Assembly (NCBI GenBank): GCA_942486035.1
Contig: CALNXK010000099.1
Span: 139,501-203,500 of the forward strand
Direction of reading: 5' to 3'
Source: Porites lobata
Lineage: Eukaryota > Cnidaria > Anthozoa > Scleractinia > Poritidae
DNA: 64,000 nt
Shown: positions 47,992 through 59,912 of the stretch, piece after piece
Layout: each line of letters opens with the position of its first letter
How positions within the stretch are numbered: position 1 is the first letter of the stretch
Notes under the pieces: generated by a model
The model's database searches: none
Told to the model about the DNA's origin: nothing
What the model saw: only the letters and a program-made list of their open reading frames with translations
Made by a program: the position numbers and the translations under genes

Positions 47992-50900
47992 TCACGGCAC
48001 TGGTGATTTCTTTAGTTGAACCTCAACACTGAAACCATTCTTGAGATTTGGAAAGGTGACTTTTAAGCCACTGGTATCCACCCATACGTTTGGTTTGTAA
48101 CTATCAGGGTTGCCGTGAGTTTGGAGGGAAACGAAACTTTTTTGTACCTTTTCTCTCAAGGTAACCCCAATTTCACGCTCTCTGCTTGACGACTGGTACA
48201 ACTCCGCTTGCCCCACGTCATCAGAATTGGTCAAAGGAGTTGCCCCTGACTTCCTTGCAAGATTTAAGCTTGGAGAGCTAATGCTGAGGTGAATAAACTT
48301 TGAAGTTTCCTCGACCATGATAAGGCAATCTCCCGAGTTGACTTCCGCCAATGGACCAAGGCTAGTAAGTGATACTGGTGCCGCTGAAGGGAAAAGGACG
48401 TAGCCAGTGATAAAATGGCTGAGAGCGGATGTGGGAGATGACTTTGTCGACCTATGAAACTGCACGATATGAGCAACGTCATTCTTTTGTAAAACTTTGT
48501 AAACTTTCGATCCTGTAGATTGTTGGGCAGTTGTAAGGTCACTTGGTGTTGCATCATATGATGTAGTAGGAATTAAGACTGCGTACTCGTATTCAGATGA
48601 GGTTCCAGAGGGCGAATCACCGTGATCAAACCATGCAGTACCGTATATCCCTGTTGTTGGGCTCGATGGTGTTCCGCTCTCTAGCCAGGAATCCTGATTA
48701 GCAGCGTGGACTTTTAATAAACCTTTACTGCCATCTGGAATGTAGTAAAAGTTGTCTTTGGTGTCAGTGAGTGTTGTATAAAGTCGTCCTGGGACTGAAG
48801 GATTTACTGCAGCAGCAGATGTCGTTACAGCACCGTTTATCTTAATGGACAACCCGCCTGTAATTTTGTCTTGAAAGAGCGTTGTTTGAACAATTCTCCC
48901 AGCAGTGTTCGATGCTGAAATGTCACTTCCTAGGCAAACCAGCAAATTTTCAAAAAAGAAAACTGATTTTTTAAATTCAAAAGTTACGGAGTGTCGCCAA
49001 TCTGCTGCCTCCAGTTCATAAGTTGGCTGTTCAAAATCCATGCCAAAAACGCCATTCTTCAATGTGCTTGTACCCTTAAACGTCAGACCCCCAGCAAGGT
49101 TTTTTGGATTGTAAAACCTTCCCTTTGGTAATTTTAAGTCGTCAAAGTTCTTTGTACCCGAGGAAGGGTCAGTTTCTAAAGCAATAGTTGTTGCTCCAGG
49201 GACCTTGGCCCAATCCCAGCCATTTTCAACGTCATGTACTTCAAGGTTTGTTTCACTGTTGGCAATCAGAAGAGCACCATGACTACCAAACATTCCAAAA
49301 ACATTTTCATCATTTGCTTTCTCAAAATCCCAGAGAAAACTATTAAATCCCTTCACTGTTACCGCCCAATCTTTGCGTCGATGGATGGATAGAACGGCAA
49401 AATTCTTGGACCAGTGACCTTCAGGGGAGGACTCGGGAGTAATGCCTTTGTTTTCCGCGATGGTTTCAACCTACATTCGATGGATCATATGAGCATATTA
49501 AAACATATCATGTCAAAACTACTCTACCCTACCCTTTGCTCTTGCAGAAATAACAATAAATTTAATATCGGGAAATTCGGGATATTTGATTTGTATGTGG
49601 ATATTTCGTAGAATTATAGTCGCCTGAACAGGTCCATCAACACGTGACCACAGGATATATTTTACTTTTCCCAAACATTTGCTCTTTTTTGAGCCAGCAA
49701 CAGTCTGAATGTATTGTGCAAAATAAATACTTAGATCATATTCATTCAGCTTCTAAATACGACGGAATGAGGATGAAAGAAAAGTCTTTGAACTTTGCTG
49801 GGCAGTTAGTTAACCTTAATGTGGGAGCCGAAAGCTATTTCAAAATATAGGAGCTAGCACTTACCGCTTCCATGATGTCCAGAGAGCCCAAACTGTTGTA
49901 ATAGTACTTCCCTTTGTGACCTCCATCTTCCAAATAACTGTTGACGGATGGATCCTTATATAACCTCAAAAACATTTCCGGTTTATTGGCGCTAGCTACG
50001 CAGCCACCGGCTATTTCTGAAGGCCCAATAAGAGAATGTGAAACGCTGATATAAGCGAAGGCAGGTAAAAGACCTTTTAGAATTAACTTGTTAGCATAAT
50101 TTGGCATACGTCCGTTAACACTGTTTGGTGTGGAATACTTCACTGCAATGATACGGATAGTTTCAAGTCCCCGCCTGATGTTGTTTTCAGACGACGCTGA
50201 TAAAGCGAATGCTGTTCCTTCAAGAAGGTAGTGAACCAAGGCTGCGGTATGTAACGCCTGCGGCACGTAAGCGGATCCATAAAAAGCTTTATGGTGATGC
50301 CCAACAAAGTCAGGTTTGATGACTCCTCCAAGACCTTCGTTCACAGCCAGAGCATTGTTCATCCATCGAACTAAAGCATCCATGTCCCGAATTTTGGCTT
50401 TGAAATCGTCATCAGTATTACTTGGCATTATCAGGACAATCATCAACCTAAACAACATCAGCGTGATCATGCGGTCAGCAGTCGTTCCTTTGATTTCAAA
50501 CGTCGGTGATTGATAAATCTCTCCAAAATCGTTGTACCATTTGGCTGTCTTTATCAAGTCCAACAATCTAGCATCATTTTCTGGTTTCCGCAGAGAGTCT
50601 TTAAGAAGAAACAAAGAGTGCATAAATCCAGCACCATCTATATTCCATTCGTGGTCTAAACATCCAAGACCACTTCCGTCTGCAAGGCCTTGTTGTTTTA
50701 CATAATCTAGAAGGTTGTTAATCTTGTTTAGACGGTGAATGTTGAGTTGTTTTATCGCATTTTCTACCTGTTCTGAGCTAATGGGTCCAGACGCAGGAAG
50801 GTAGCTTTTAAATTTTCTTACCATATTTCTGTCTCTACCTGCAATGGCTTTGCACGCACTCTCTTTGGCTGCTGGAGTGTTAAGATCATTCAGATAGGCA

Positions 50901-52449
50901 GCGACAGTGTCTCTTATTTCTGGGATCCGGGACCTTATATAATATTCCAGCGACAAACGAAAGAGGATTTTTTCCATTATCTCTCCAAACTTCTTTGGAT
51001 ATCTACAGTCTCTGCAGAAGAGAGGTGGTCCAATAACCCTATGCATTGAATCGAAATCTAGATCGTCATAATCTTCATGTGCCCTCCTAAAAGGTCCTGA
51101 CAGCGAATTCCATCGCCTTTCAAGGAAGCTACCAGCTGGAAATTTGACAGTAGTTTTCGCCTCATCGCAGTACCAGTTGTTCAGACGGCTTTCGATCATT
51201 TCCAAACTGATTTTTTTAGAGACGTCAATTGTTGGAGGTGAAGGTGGAATGGTTTGTTGGCTCCACTTGTAGGCCATTTGCCATGTGCTACTGGGATCAT
51301 ACAGATCCAGGCCAAATGGACTGATGGGAGGAACAACTTTGTCACGTGATTGTTTTGCCATGCTCTTAACAAATTGGAGCAAATCTATGTAAATTGTATC
51401 GGCCTCCCTAAGTACAAAGTTCACCTCATCGACTTTAGTCGGTCTATCCAAGCTAGTACTGGTCAGTTTGCATTCTTGAAACTTAACCCAAACTCCTCTC
51501 CACCCTTCAAAGGCCAAATGAGCCGTGAAAGTAGCGACAAGAATGCCAGAATTTTTAAAATCTACTTTTAGGGTTTTTCCTAGTGATGGCCGTTCTTTGT
51601 AAAACCAGACTTTTACTCCTCCCTTTCTAAGCCAGTTGGTTGGAATTTCTAAGCCTGATGAAAATTTTAGTTTCAAGTTTGGGTTAAGAGAACCACTACG
51701 AGGTTCCCATTTTAAAGAATAGCTTCCATGCTTGACAGTCACTGGGTTAGTGGTTTTAGCGGATTGCGTCACGGTTCCAGGAGAACCTTGAAAACAAGCC
51801 ACTTCTGATGCAGTCTCAAAGTCAAATAGCGTATCATAACGGTGGGTGCAAGGGGGTGGGCCTAAAAAAGAAAATGAAACACACTCAGATTAATGCAGGT
51901 GTAGGGTGGATACCAACATTACATTGTCCGGTTTGAAAAAAGTGCACAAAAGTTCCAGGACAAAACAAATATATAACTGTCATTTACTCTTCACTGTAAT
52001 TTGCATAGTAAGTAATTTATCCCAGTGAGTTGGACCAGAAAAATGTTAAACCAAATTAAGAGAGTCAAGGAAATCCAAAAATTTAGAGGCCATAATATCC
52101 GTATGATTATCAATGTCAACACTAAAGAAACACTGAACACATATGCAACAGCTAATATTAAAGTTCAGCACTATAATTCAGAAAAGAAGGACAAAGGATG
52201 AAATGCTTCTTGTGTTACTCAGTGAACAATTGGAGGGTATATTTCATTGCATGGTCTTAAAGTGAAAGCCAGTGAAGACGACTTGTTTAACGTACGTTTA
52301 CTGCAGAAATTCCGTGGGGTTAGGATTTTATGCTACTACTGCGCTGTAATATAAAGGTACCTACTGGCTTGAGCTCTTGTTGCCGGAACGATAGACCAGA
52401 CAAAGCAGAGCAGTCGAAGAGCAAGAAACTTCAATATGATCAGTCTCAT
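47992..52449 (-). CDS. Chondroitin ABC lyase-like protein, copy B (PL8-type)
   Basis: Tandem duplicate of copy A with the same three-exon structure: 52449-52365, 51861-49865, 49470-47992; phases 1 and 0; 1186 aa. Signal peptide FLALRLLCFVWSIVPATRA, then the N-terminal beta-domain (shortened by a few residues near CFQGSPG), the catalytic alpha/alpha domain with His551/552, Tyr560 and Arg613, and the C-terminal beta-sandwich with Glu744 in WDFEK. All catalytic candidates match copy A and the frame is intact. A good acceptor (CACATCATTCTAG) lies 8 bases before the ATG, so the 5' UTR is probably spliced. An upstream TATA box is well formed here. Secreted glycosaminoglycan breakdown is inferred from the family. 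Confidence 0.92.
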
Positions 52450-53173
52450 ACTTGTACCTAGAATGATGTGAAATAGGGTAATATAAATTAAAAATCTGGA
52501 ATCTCAGTTACCTTTTTCTTTTTGACAACTGGCATAAAAAAACATGCTGAAAATCCGCGAATACTGTAAGAGAAAGGTAAATTGCCCTCTGAATGATCTT
52601 TTTGCTTGGTTTCCACCGAAAATAGGCAGAAGTGCAAAAGGGATCGAAGTAACGTCGGGTTAGTAACTCTAAGCCTTAGCAGGCCTCGGAAAGTGAAACT
52701 ATAATGCTGCTCTAATATCCTTATCGAATTCTGGCTATTATTCTACTTATTTTTGTTTCAATATTTTTTGAAACAGCAAAAATTATCAAAAAGAATTAAA
52801 TTTGTCATCTTAGTGGAAATAAGCCATAACACAAGGTCAAAGAATATGTTCTCCGACTCGACTGGCAGATCACAGTGTGACCTGTTTAGTAACAATGAAT
52901 GTGACTGGTGTGGAGAAAAGAGGTCAAAGAATAGAAGGTACGATGAAGATTTCTTTATGGACTTCACTTTCACGTATTTTTACTGATACAGAAACATAAG
53001 AAAAATATGCTATCTACGAGGCTAGCAAACACTTAATCAAATACAGTCGAGGAACTTGTACTTGAAGCTCGTAAAGTGAAAAGCCGGCGGAAACTTTGAC
53101 AACAGTTTGAGTTATAAAGGAAGGTTCGAAAAAGAGCAGGAACTGAACTTCAAGTTCAAGATATCCTGTGATT

Positions 53174-53181
53174 CTTTTATA
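53174..53181 (-). promoter_or_regulatory. Putative TATA box of lyase B
   Basis: GGTATAAAAGAATC on the minus strand, about 725 bp upstream of the start codon across a probable 5' UTR intron. The copy A counterpart is AGTTATAACT. Confidence 0.4.
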
Positions 53182-54700
53182 CCTAACCTGACTTATCTTT
53201 TGTCGATGAGTTGTTTTCAAACTTTTTAAATTCGTCTGTCATAAAAATTTCTAATGCAGACGACGATCACCCTAAACAAGATATAAAGAGCACATTCTTC
53301 TTAGAAAGTTTTTGTTCAGATTGTTGTTTTATGAGAACAGAATGATGTGTGTTTGAATCGTTGGTAATTTTTACGATTTCGATAAGCATCTTCTTATAAA
53401 CTTATATTGCGTTAACTGGGAAAACTTTACGTCTGAGAATTAATCTAAATGCTAGCACAGCCAAACGCAGTAAAAATAAGGATCTGAAGTTCAGTTTAGA
53501 AGACTGAGGTTCCGCCGATGGTACAGTTGGTTAAAAGACAAGTCTTAACAATATTTGACAATATTTGGTAGTGAGTCTAATCGAGTTTTCAGCAGCGATG
53601 AATGAAGACTGAGAAAGGTGCATTGTTTTACTTGGATGATCATGTTCCATTTTATGTGAGAAAAAACAAAAACGACCGACAAACAAACTTTAAAAAAATT
53701 GAAAATCATTATTTCTTTGTTCTTAAAATGATGGAAAGTTCAAAAAAAAAATTTCCCATAACTCAAGAGGCTCAACTTACCATTTGGTTGAAATCCGCTC
53801 CAGTGCAATTGCCGGCTTTACCAATTTTCGATGGTAGTTTTGTGATCTTAGGTCATAATTTATGGACAATTAACGTAAAATTTCGTCCTGCTTAAATATC
53901 AATACCATTGCGTTTGCAGGTGTAGCGCTTCATCATGAATGGGGGCCATGTTGGGATAGAGTGGAGGTGGCTTTAAGGTGGGGTAGCTGTAGACAGTTTT
54001 AGGTGAATTCTGGGGTGAAAGCTGACGATGTGAAACAGCGCGTGTTGGCAGGGTCACAGCATGACGCCCAAAACTGTTGGGTTTAAAGATTCAAAACGAA
54101 TCCTTGTTTCTAAGTTACATCGTAATTTAATGGAATTATCGGCTACAAAAACCAAAAATTTGCCCTGTAATTGACCAGAGTGTCTTGTTATTCCTTCTAT
54201 ATTTAACTGTTGTCCTCTCTTCCTCAACAAAAAAAAACAAAGCGAATAGAACGATAAATATATTGTCTACTATTGTCTTCTCCAAGTCGATTCAGCCGGT
54301 ATATACATATTGGGACAAGAGACTGTATTGTGAAAATGCCCGTTTAGAAATGCAAAGACCTAAGACAAAATAGACAAGAAAAATTTATATTTTCGTGGTC
54401 GTCAGATCGCATCCTAATCTTGGTGTTCCCGTGGTACAAAGCCACAAATTTTCCAGGTATCGCGGACTACTGCCCATTAGCCTCCCCTATTAATTTTATC
54501 AGGGGCATCTCGGCCGGGAAACTGGACTCCTTTCAAGTCGATTTCGTTTCCGTAAGTGACGAACTGGGATTCCTAATCAATGATTACTTCTAGTAATAAT
54601 TTTAATTGTGAAGATTATTTAAAACAGCGAAATTTCACTAAGTTATAGTCTACTTCCGCAAATTTGTTTGTCATGTTTGTGTTTTAACAGTATTTGAGTA

Positions 54701-54882
54701 GGCCATTTGTACTATGACATCATTTTACTACTACGACCAGAATCCTTTAGGGTTTTGCCTTCTTCTGCAAATTAGGGCTTTTGTTATTTAAACCTCAGTG
54801 GGATTACAAAATTTAAATATGAAAGGAAAAACGAAAAGGATTCTGGTCGTAGTAGTAAAATGACGCCATCGTGCAAATGGCC
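54701..54882. mobile_element. 182-bp MITE private to unit B
   Basis: It begins GGCCATTTG and ends with CAAATGGCC; the inverted arms extend over about 45 bp (TTTTACTACTACGACCAGAAT against ATTCTGGTCGTAGTAGTAAAA). Unit A lacks it and reads TTTGAATAACTAAG straight through near 34806. Flanking TA on both sides suggests a Tc1/mariner-type target. Confidence 0.85.
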
Positions 54883-55452
54883 TATAACTAAGAGTTAAGT
54901 AAATGACAATCCATTACTGGAGAAAGTGGTGGTATTTGGAATAACTAAAAGTTTTTGGAGCTAAATTTCAAGGATGAAATGTGCAAACCTATTTGGGGTG
55001 CCATGGAGCTGGAAATTACACGTCTGCTCGATCGCCATGACTGACCAGTGTCACACGACTGTACGGCAGGTTCAGGTGCACAACTGTTTGAGGTTACGCC
55101 GTGTTTTTTAAAGTTCTTCGTTGACCAGTTATTAGTTTTTAACTGATTGCAGGAACAAATTAATTTTTTTCAGGAGGAATTCATTTTATTTCATGATTAT
55201 GGCAATAATTGAATTACTGAAGAAAGACATTTCTTAAAAGATTCCATGTGACCTTGGCCTTGGCTAAATCTATACAATTATTCTGACAATTATTAAACGA
55301 GTATTTTCATAATCAAAGTTCATAAACAGAAAATATTACATCGATATATATTATTATCATTTCATTGCACTTGTCTTTTCTTAAACTTCATCTGTCCTCT
55401 TTTCCTAGTACCTAGAAGAACTTAGCCTAAATGTCTTTGGGTCTTTCTGTTT

Positions 55453-56574
55453 TCAATAACATGCTTTCGCATCTTTTGGCATCACGTCGCGTATGTTTTC
55501 CAACACTTCTGACATGTTAAGGGACCGTCCTTTTATTTCCTGCTTTTCTTTCAACCACCTCTTCTCTTTGGTATCATAATAACGATCCAGGACGTTCAAA
55601 GACCACGGTACACCTGCATTGCAAAGCTGTTCCACGAAATAGCGAGCAAAATTGATGACCTCTTGCTGATTCAGGTCTCCGTCTTTGTTGTCTTGAGGCA
55701 TCCATGCACCGAGATAGGTCAGAATTCCCCTATCTTGCGTAAAGTTGGTCGCAGGTTCAATGGCAAGTTTCACATTATCTCGTCCTTTATCGGTCCCATT
55801 TTTCTTCCAGAATTTTTGCCCGCCAGGCTTTTTGTTTGGACCTGAGGCATAAATATGCCACTCGGCCATTATATAGTCGTCGTTTTCGTAGATTTCAGGC
55901 TCGATTTTTTCCAGATCTTTTGCTGTTTTTCCTGGCGATCCAAGGATTAAAATTCGTTGATCGTTCTTTCCACCTGTCGCACGGATTGCCTTCACCACAT
56001 CGGAAGTCCAACTGTTGTACTTGTCTGATCTCTCACGAAGACTTTCGCCGCAATTGTTTCCACAATCATCTGTTCCCAGCTCTGTAAAGAGGTTAAAACT
56101 CAGTTTATAGTCCTTGTCTTTTAATTCGTTTGCCACAGCTGTCCACCAAGCCACGTAAGCTACGCGATCATCTTCAGACGCAAATGCCTCAGCATGGTGG
56201 TGGATCCACGAAATAATTGGGATCACTTTGTTTTTTAAACAATGATCAACAACAGTTGTTAAGTTTCCAAGAAACCAAGTGAAGTTTGTCGCCGTGTAAT
56301 CGTAGGAGTAGAGATCTGCTCTGCATCGTAATCTGAGGTTAGAGAAGTTTTTGTTGCGGACATCGATGATATTTTGTTCACTGTACTTCGCCATCGGCTG
56401 GGCTGTTTTAAACCAGTTTGTTGAAAATCCTGGACCAATTAGTTTTTGGTATCGTTTCGGGGAGATCGCATTAGATTGTACGACAATAAGAAAATTGCCG
56501 AAGAGCAGACTAATGGCAAGTAGAATGACAAACTTTGTGGCCGAAGCCACTGAAATAGACGGCAATTTAGACAT
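55453..56574 (-). CDS. GH5-like secreted glycoside hydrolase (single exon)
   Basis: A 373-aa intact single-exon protein starting at an ATG, with an N-terminal hydrophobic segment (FVILLAISLLFGNFLIVV, residues 15-32) that is a signal peptide or anchor. Family-5 (cellulase-like) features: ISWIHHHAEAF (HHH 125-127), SFNLFTELG (Glu165 in the acid/base strand), MAEWHIYA (238-240) and a late YLGAWMPQDN (287-296). The usual Asn before the acid/base is Thr here, and the strand that normally carries the nucleophile Glu reads GAWM. This may be a subfamily trait or loss of activity. Expected role: extracellular hydrolysis of beta-glucan-type polysaccharides, inferred from the fold. Absence of introns suggests lateral gene transfer or retroposition. 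Only the 3' part was duplicated into unit A. Confidence 0.82.
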   Translation of the reverse strand: MSKLPSISVASATKFVILLAISLLFGNFLIVVQSNAISPKRYQKLIGPGFSTNWFKTAQPMAKYSEQNIIDVRNKNFSNLRLRCRADLYSYDYTATNFTWFLGNLTTVVDHCLKNKVIPIISWIHHHAEAFASEDDRVAYVAWWTAVANELKDKDYKLSFNLFTELGTDDCGNNCGESLRERSDKYNSWTSDVVKAIRATGGKNDQRILILGSPGKTAKDLEKIEPEIYENDDYIMAEWHIYASGPNKKPGGQKFWKKNGTDKGRDNVKLAIEPATNFTQDRGILTYLGAWMPQDNKDGDLNQQEVINFARYFVEQLCNAGVPWSLNVLDRYYDTKEKRWLKEKQEIKGRSLNMSEVLENIRDVMPKDAKACY

Positions 56575-56680
56575 CTTCGTAAATACGTATTTAACTTAAG
56601 AGTTAACGGTGAAACTAAACTATTTGTAATTCTCTGTCACATAGATCGAACTGTAAGAGAATCTATCATAAACTAAGGAT

Positions 56681-56688
56681 TTATAATA
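56681..56688 (-). promoter_or_regulatory. Putative TATA box of the GH5-like gene
   Basis: TATTATAA on the minus strand lies about 107 bases upstream of the ATG, a spacing similar to that of lyase 4. Sequence match only. Confidence 0.3.
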
Positions 56689-57291
56689 GAGGCTTAAAGT
56701 AATGACAATCGAACAAAACGATTTAGAAATCTTACATTGCCCGAAATGCCAGAAAATTTGACAATACGAATGACATCTTGGAGTTGTATCACTGGTATTA
56801 CTAACTCCTAGAAGGCTAACCAAGCGTAAGGGTCGTACTGGGTAATATTGGTAACAATGGTCCTGGTGCTATGAATGGAACGCAGCGAGGTCCGTACAAC
56901 AGAACGATCGAGGGCCTATATTACATAGTAGGGTCCTGAGCCTCGTTCAGAGTAACGGAAATCAGTAACAGGATCATTGTATGGCGTCAATTTTTCAATT
57001 AAATAATTTTTCAATGAAAACCACACGCTTCCGATTTGCCTTTAAGGTAACTCCCAGTACCATGCATCTCATGTCAAGAGACCGTCTTGACATGACTCAA
57101 TGCAGGACTCCGTGAACTCCGCCCCCAGTTTCCTCCCATTTTATTTTCGTGGTCTCAATTTCTTGGAGTTAACGATCTCGGAGCCTGAAACAGGCTATAT
57201 TATATTCTTCAAGATGTGACATAAAATTTGGCTGTTCCTGACAAAAATAACATCCTTAAAGTGTCCTTCTGAAGATTCAATGGTCTCGTAT

Positions 57292-57686
57292 CAGGGGCAC
57301 CCAACGAGGATATAGTTCAAAACCACTTAACATAGCATTGTTGAACGTATTTTAGTATTCAAACGGTAGATATAGGCATATTTTTATCCCCTAAAAACTT
57401 TTCATCTGTTCGGATTTCCTAGCTGAAAGTCTAGTGATCCGAAAATTATAGGGATAAAAACTTACCTTCTCGAAAGTTTCAGCCAGGAAAAGGCTCCCGA
57501 AAATTCTAGGTGGCCTTTTTTAGGGCCAAAATCCGTTAAAAATGGGTAATTATACCATTTTGTAGACGTTCGAAAATCCTAGGAGGCAGGCAAGCAAAAA
57601 ATTTTACAACAAATGCTCCGAAGATTCTAGATCTCAAATCGTCTTCCGAACAGATATTTCCCGAAAATTGCCGTTGGGTGCCCCTG
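57292..57686. mobile_element. MITE with 6-bp target duplication, copy 2
   Basis: Same family as 1389-1788: ends CAGGGGCACCCAACG and inverse, flanked by TCGTAT at 57286-57291 and 57687-57692. The interior aligns throughout with copy 1, with small changes. Confidence 0.87.
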
Positions 57687-57689
57687 TCG

Positions 57690-59312
57690 TATGCAAACAA
57701 CGTCAATCCAACAAGTTACCTGCTAGTTTTCCAAATCTCAAAATCACCTGAGACTTGATCATTTGCACGGGATGAAAACATAGAACAAATTTCATTTCCC
57801 GAACTGTATCAAATCCTCTAAGAGACTGAGATTAGGTAGAAAGTAAAAAAAAATCTAAACGCGAAATCCTAATGACACTTTTTGAACCTCTAGAACAGAA
57901 CAATAACAAATTTGTGAAGTAAAGAATTGAATTAATACAAAAATTAGTCTCTGACGATACTATGAACTGCAAAAGACTTGTTTCCAGTTGAGACAGAAAA
58001 ACAATCAATTCTTGACACAATCTAAAGATTTTCAAACCTTGGAGGTAGACACTAGAGCCTAGTATTTGGAGACGCACTCCATTCAAATGACACATTTCAC
58101 CCGTCTACAGGTATGAAACAATTACTTGGAAATAGATGGCATTGTGCCTCAGATAAGAAAAAAATAGATTGGCTTCTACCGCGGCGGCTGATTTTCAAAT
58201 TAACGCTAGGTTGTTTCAGCTTGTCCAGTCGTTTATTTCGCTATCAAATCGCTTCTGTCAGTTGCTGTATACGTGTTTTTTCTTATATATATATACATTT
58301 TTTTTTCCTTTTATTCTTCGCCTTTTTATGTGTGTGTGTTCGATCTTGACGTGCATTACAATTTTTTAAATATTCAAACGTAAACATCGGAAGCTCTCTA
58401 AATGAGCCCTTCAGTCTCTTAGAGAAAATGTTGTAATAAATAAACTTTGTAAAAAAAATAAATAAATAAACTTTAGCTGAAACAAGTATTGATTCTGCGA
58501 CCTGTTTTCTGGTACCCATCTCGTAACCACTCCCTGAAGCAGGTATGGTGCGAAAAGCGTGCCTTCCTCTTCGAAAACATAATTTTTTAAAATTGTTTTT
58601 TCTCTTTTCTCCTATTTCTAGAGGGAAGGACTTCCTTTCTAGTAAAATATTGAGCTCTGTATGGTTTAAAAAACCAGTTTTTACATTCTTCAAAATTGGC
58701 TGAAATCTATGAAAGTTAAACTTAATATAAGTTATTCTGGGTTGAATGAACTTTAAATGAATTTTGCTTACACAGCTAAGTGTGAGTTCCTACATGATGC
58801 TTTGATCTATTTTGTTGTAGTGGTATAATATCAGGTTTAACGTTTCGGTACTTATACTCGTACGCTGCATCCATTTAATACTTGATGTGAAGCAATTACA
58901 GAAAAAATCTCTGTTACAAGCGTCCAATGAAAATCCTCTTATTTTATTTGCGTTGTGAGTATCCAGACAGGTCCTCAAATTCAACAAATTTTGTAATTCA
59001 TATTTCATTACTTTCACTGAAACAAAATCAACGGTAAGAGTGTGAGAAAAATTGAAAAACACTCCTCGAAAAGCAAGAAGGCAGTTCTTCTGAGGCGCAG
59101 TTTTTTTTAGAGTGCTCTCAAAACTTCGAGAAACGTAAGTAGTACTATTAATCATTATTTTTGACCAACTATGACCATTGAGTTTGTGTTTCTTAGTTTA
59201 AGTTTGCAGAAATAATCTTAAGTGCATCATTTAAATCTGCTAGACATCGCTATCTTGAGACCTTTCTGCCGGTAGCCTCTTCACATTTGAGGCAATTTAC
59301 TGCACTAAGGTC
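57690..59312. other. Intergenic, no gene seen
   Basis: Short frames on both strands (for example 58283-58693 and 58790-59155, minus) are Lys/Arg- and Phe-rich and look like translated repeat sequence. No RNA gene was recognised. Confidence 0.4.
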
Positions 59313-59725
59313 AGACACAGTCCGGGAGAGTACTCCTCGAAATTCTTTGTGGGGGTGTCCCGCACGGTTCTCCAAATCATGACCCTCTTTGAGACCAAAA
59401 AATGTCATTTTCCATACTCGTTTATAGACCTAGTCTCTAAGAATTTATGTCATCATTACTTAGATTAGAACGCCAAATAAAAGATTTCCTTAAATCCACT
59501 TCGTATTCGTATATTACTCTTTCTTTTTTTTGTTCAATTGAATTGAAACGACAAATATGTTCATACACTCACGTAGCTCCCTCAAAAACCATACACGATT
59601 CCGGACCAAAATGGGCAAAATGTATACCCGTTCTCAGACCCAAACCGCGCAAAAAAAAAACCCTTTGGGGCTGCACATATCTACATGGCTTATATGAGGG
59701 AGTACCCCCTGGGCCCGTATCAAGG
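59313..59725. repeat. GGGAGTAC dispersed repeat
   Basis: Roughly inverted ends (CCGGGAGAGTACTCC on the left, GGGAGTACCCCCTGG on the right) bound about 410 bp. The right end recurs at 13321-13383. No coding content. Confidence 0.5.
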
Positions 59726-59797
59726 TAACAAAACTGCAAGGCCCAGCCGTAAGGTACTTGTTACATGAATAAAAGTGGTACCAGCTTACGTTTGAAT

Positions 59798-59805
59798 TAT
59801 ATAAA
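59798..59805 (+). promoter_or_regulatory. Putative TATA box of lyase 4
   Basis: TATATAAA about 108 bases before the start ATG at 59913. Sequence match only. Confidence 0.35.
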
Positions 59806-59912
59806 TCAGTAATTAGAGCATCAAATTACTCACAAAGAAACCCTTTGAACTGAAGTTTTGACATGTTTTGTTGTGCTACTTTTACTGAACAGAAAAGAAG
59901 AGAAATCGAAAA

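Larger units (their letters stand above)
52450..55452. other. Region between lyase B and the GH5-like gene
   Basis: No gene is recognised. It contains the putative lyase B promoter, a 182-bp MITE and the empty site of the Polinton insertion (CACGAC at 55054-55059). An exon-like stretch on the minus strand near 53770-53840 (TGADFNQM before GTAAGT) lacks its acceptor in unit A and is not called. Confidence 0.45.
46286..55896. repeat. Tandem segmental duplication, unit B
   Basis: Counterpart of unit A in direct orientation. It lacks the 1.5-kb LINE-containing segment and the Polinton-like element of A, and has a private 182-bp MITE at 54701-54882. The junction with A is at TTCTAGCTGATG (about 46280-46290), with a few bases of filler. 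Confidence 0.9.

Noticed and set aside
53770..53840. Possible minus-strand exon ending TGADFNQM before GTAAGT
   Set aside because: The acceptor present in B (CCTAAG) is ATATG in A, and no partner exons were found.
58283..58693. 136-codon minus-strand frame
   Set aside because: Basic, low-complexity translation without splice context; reads like translated repeat sequence.
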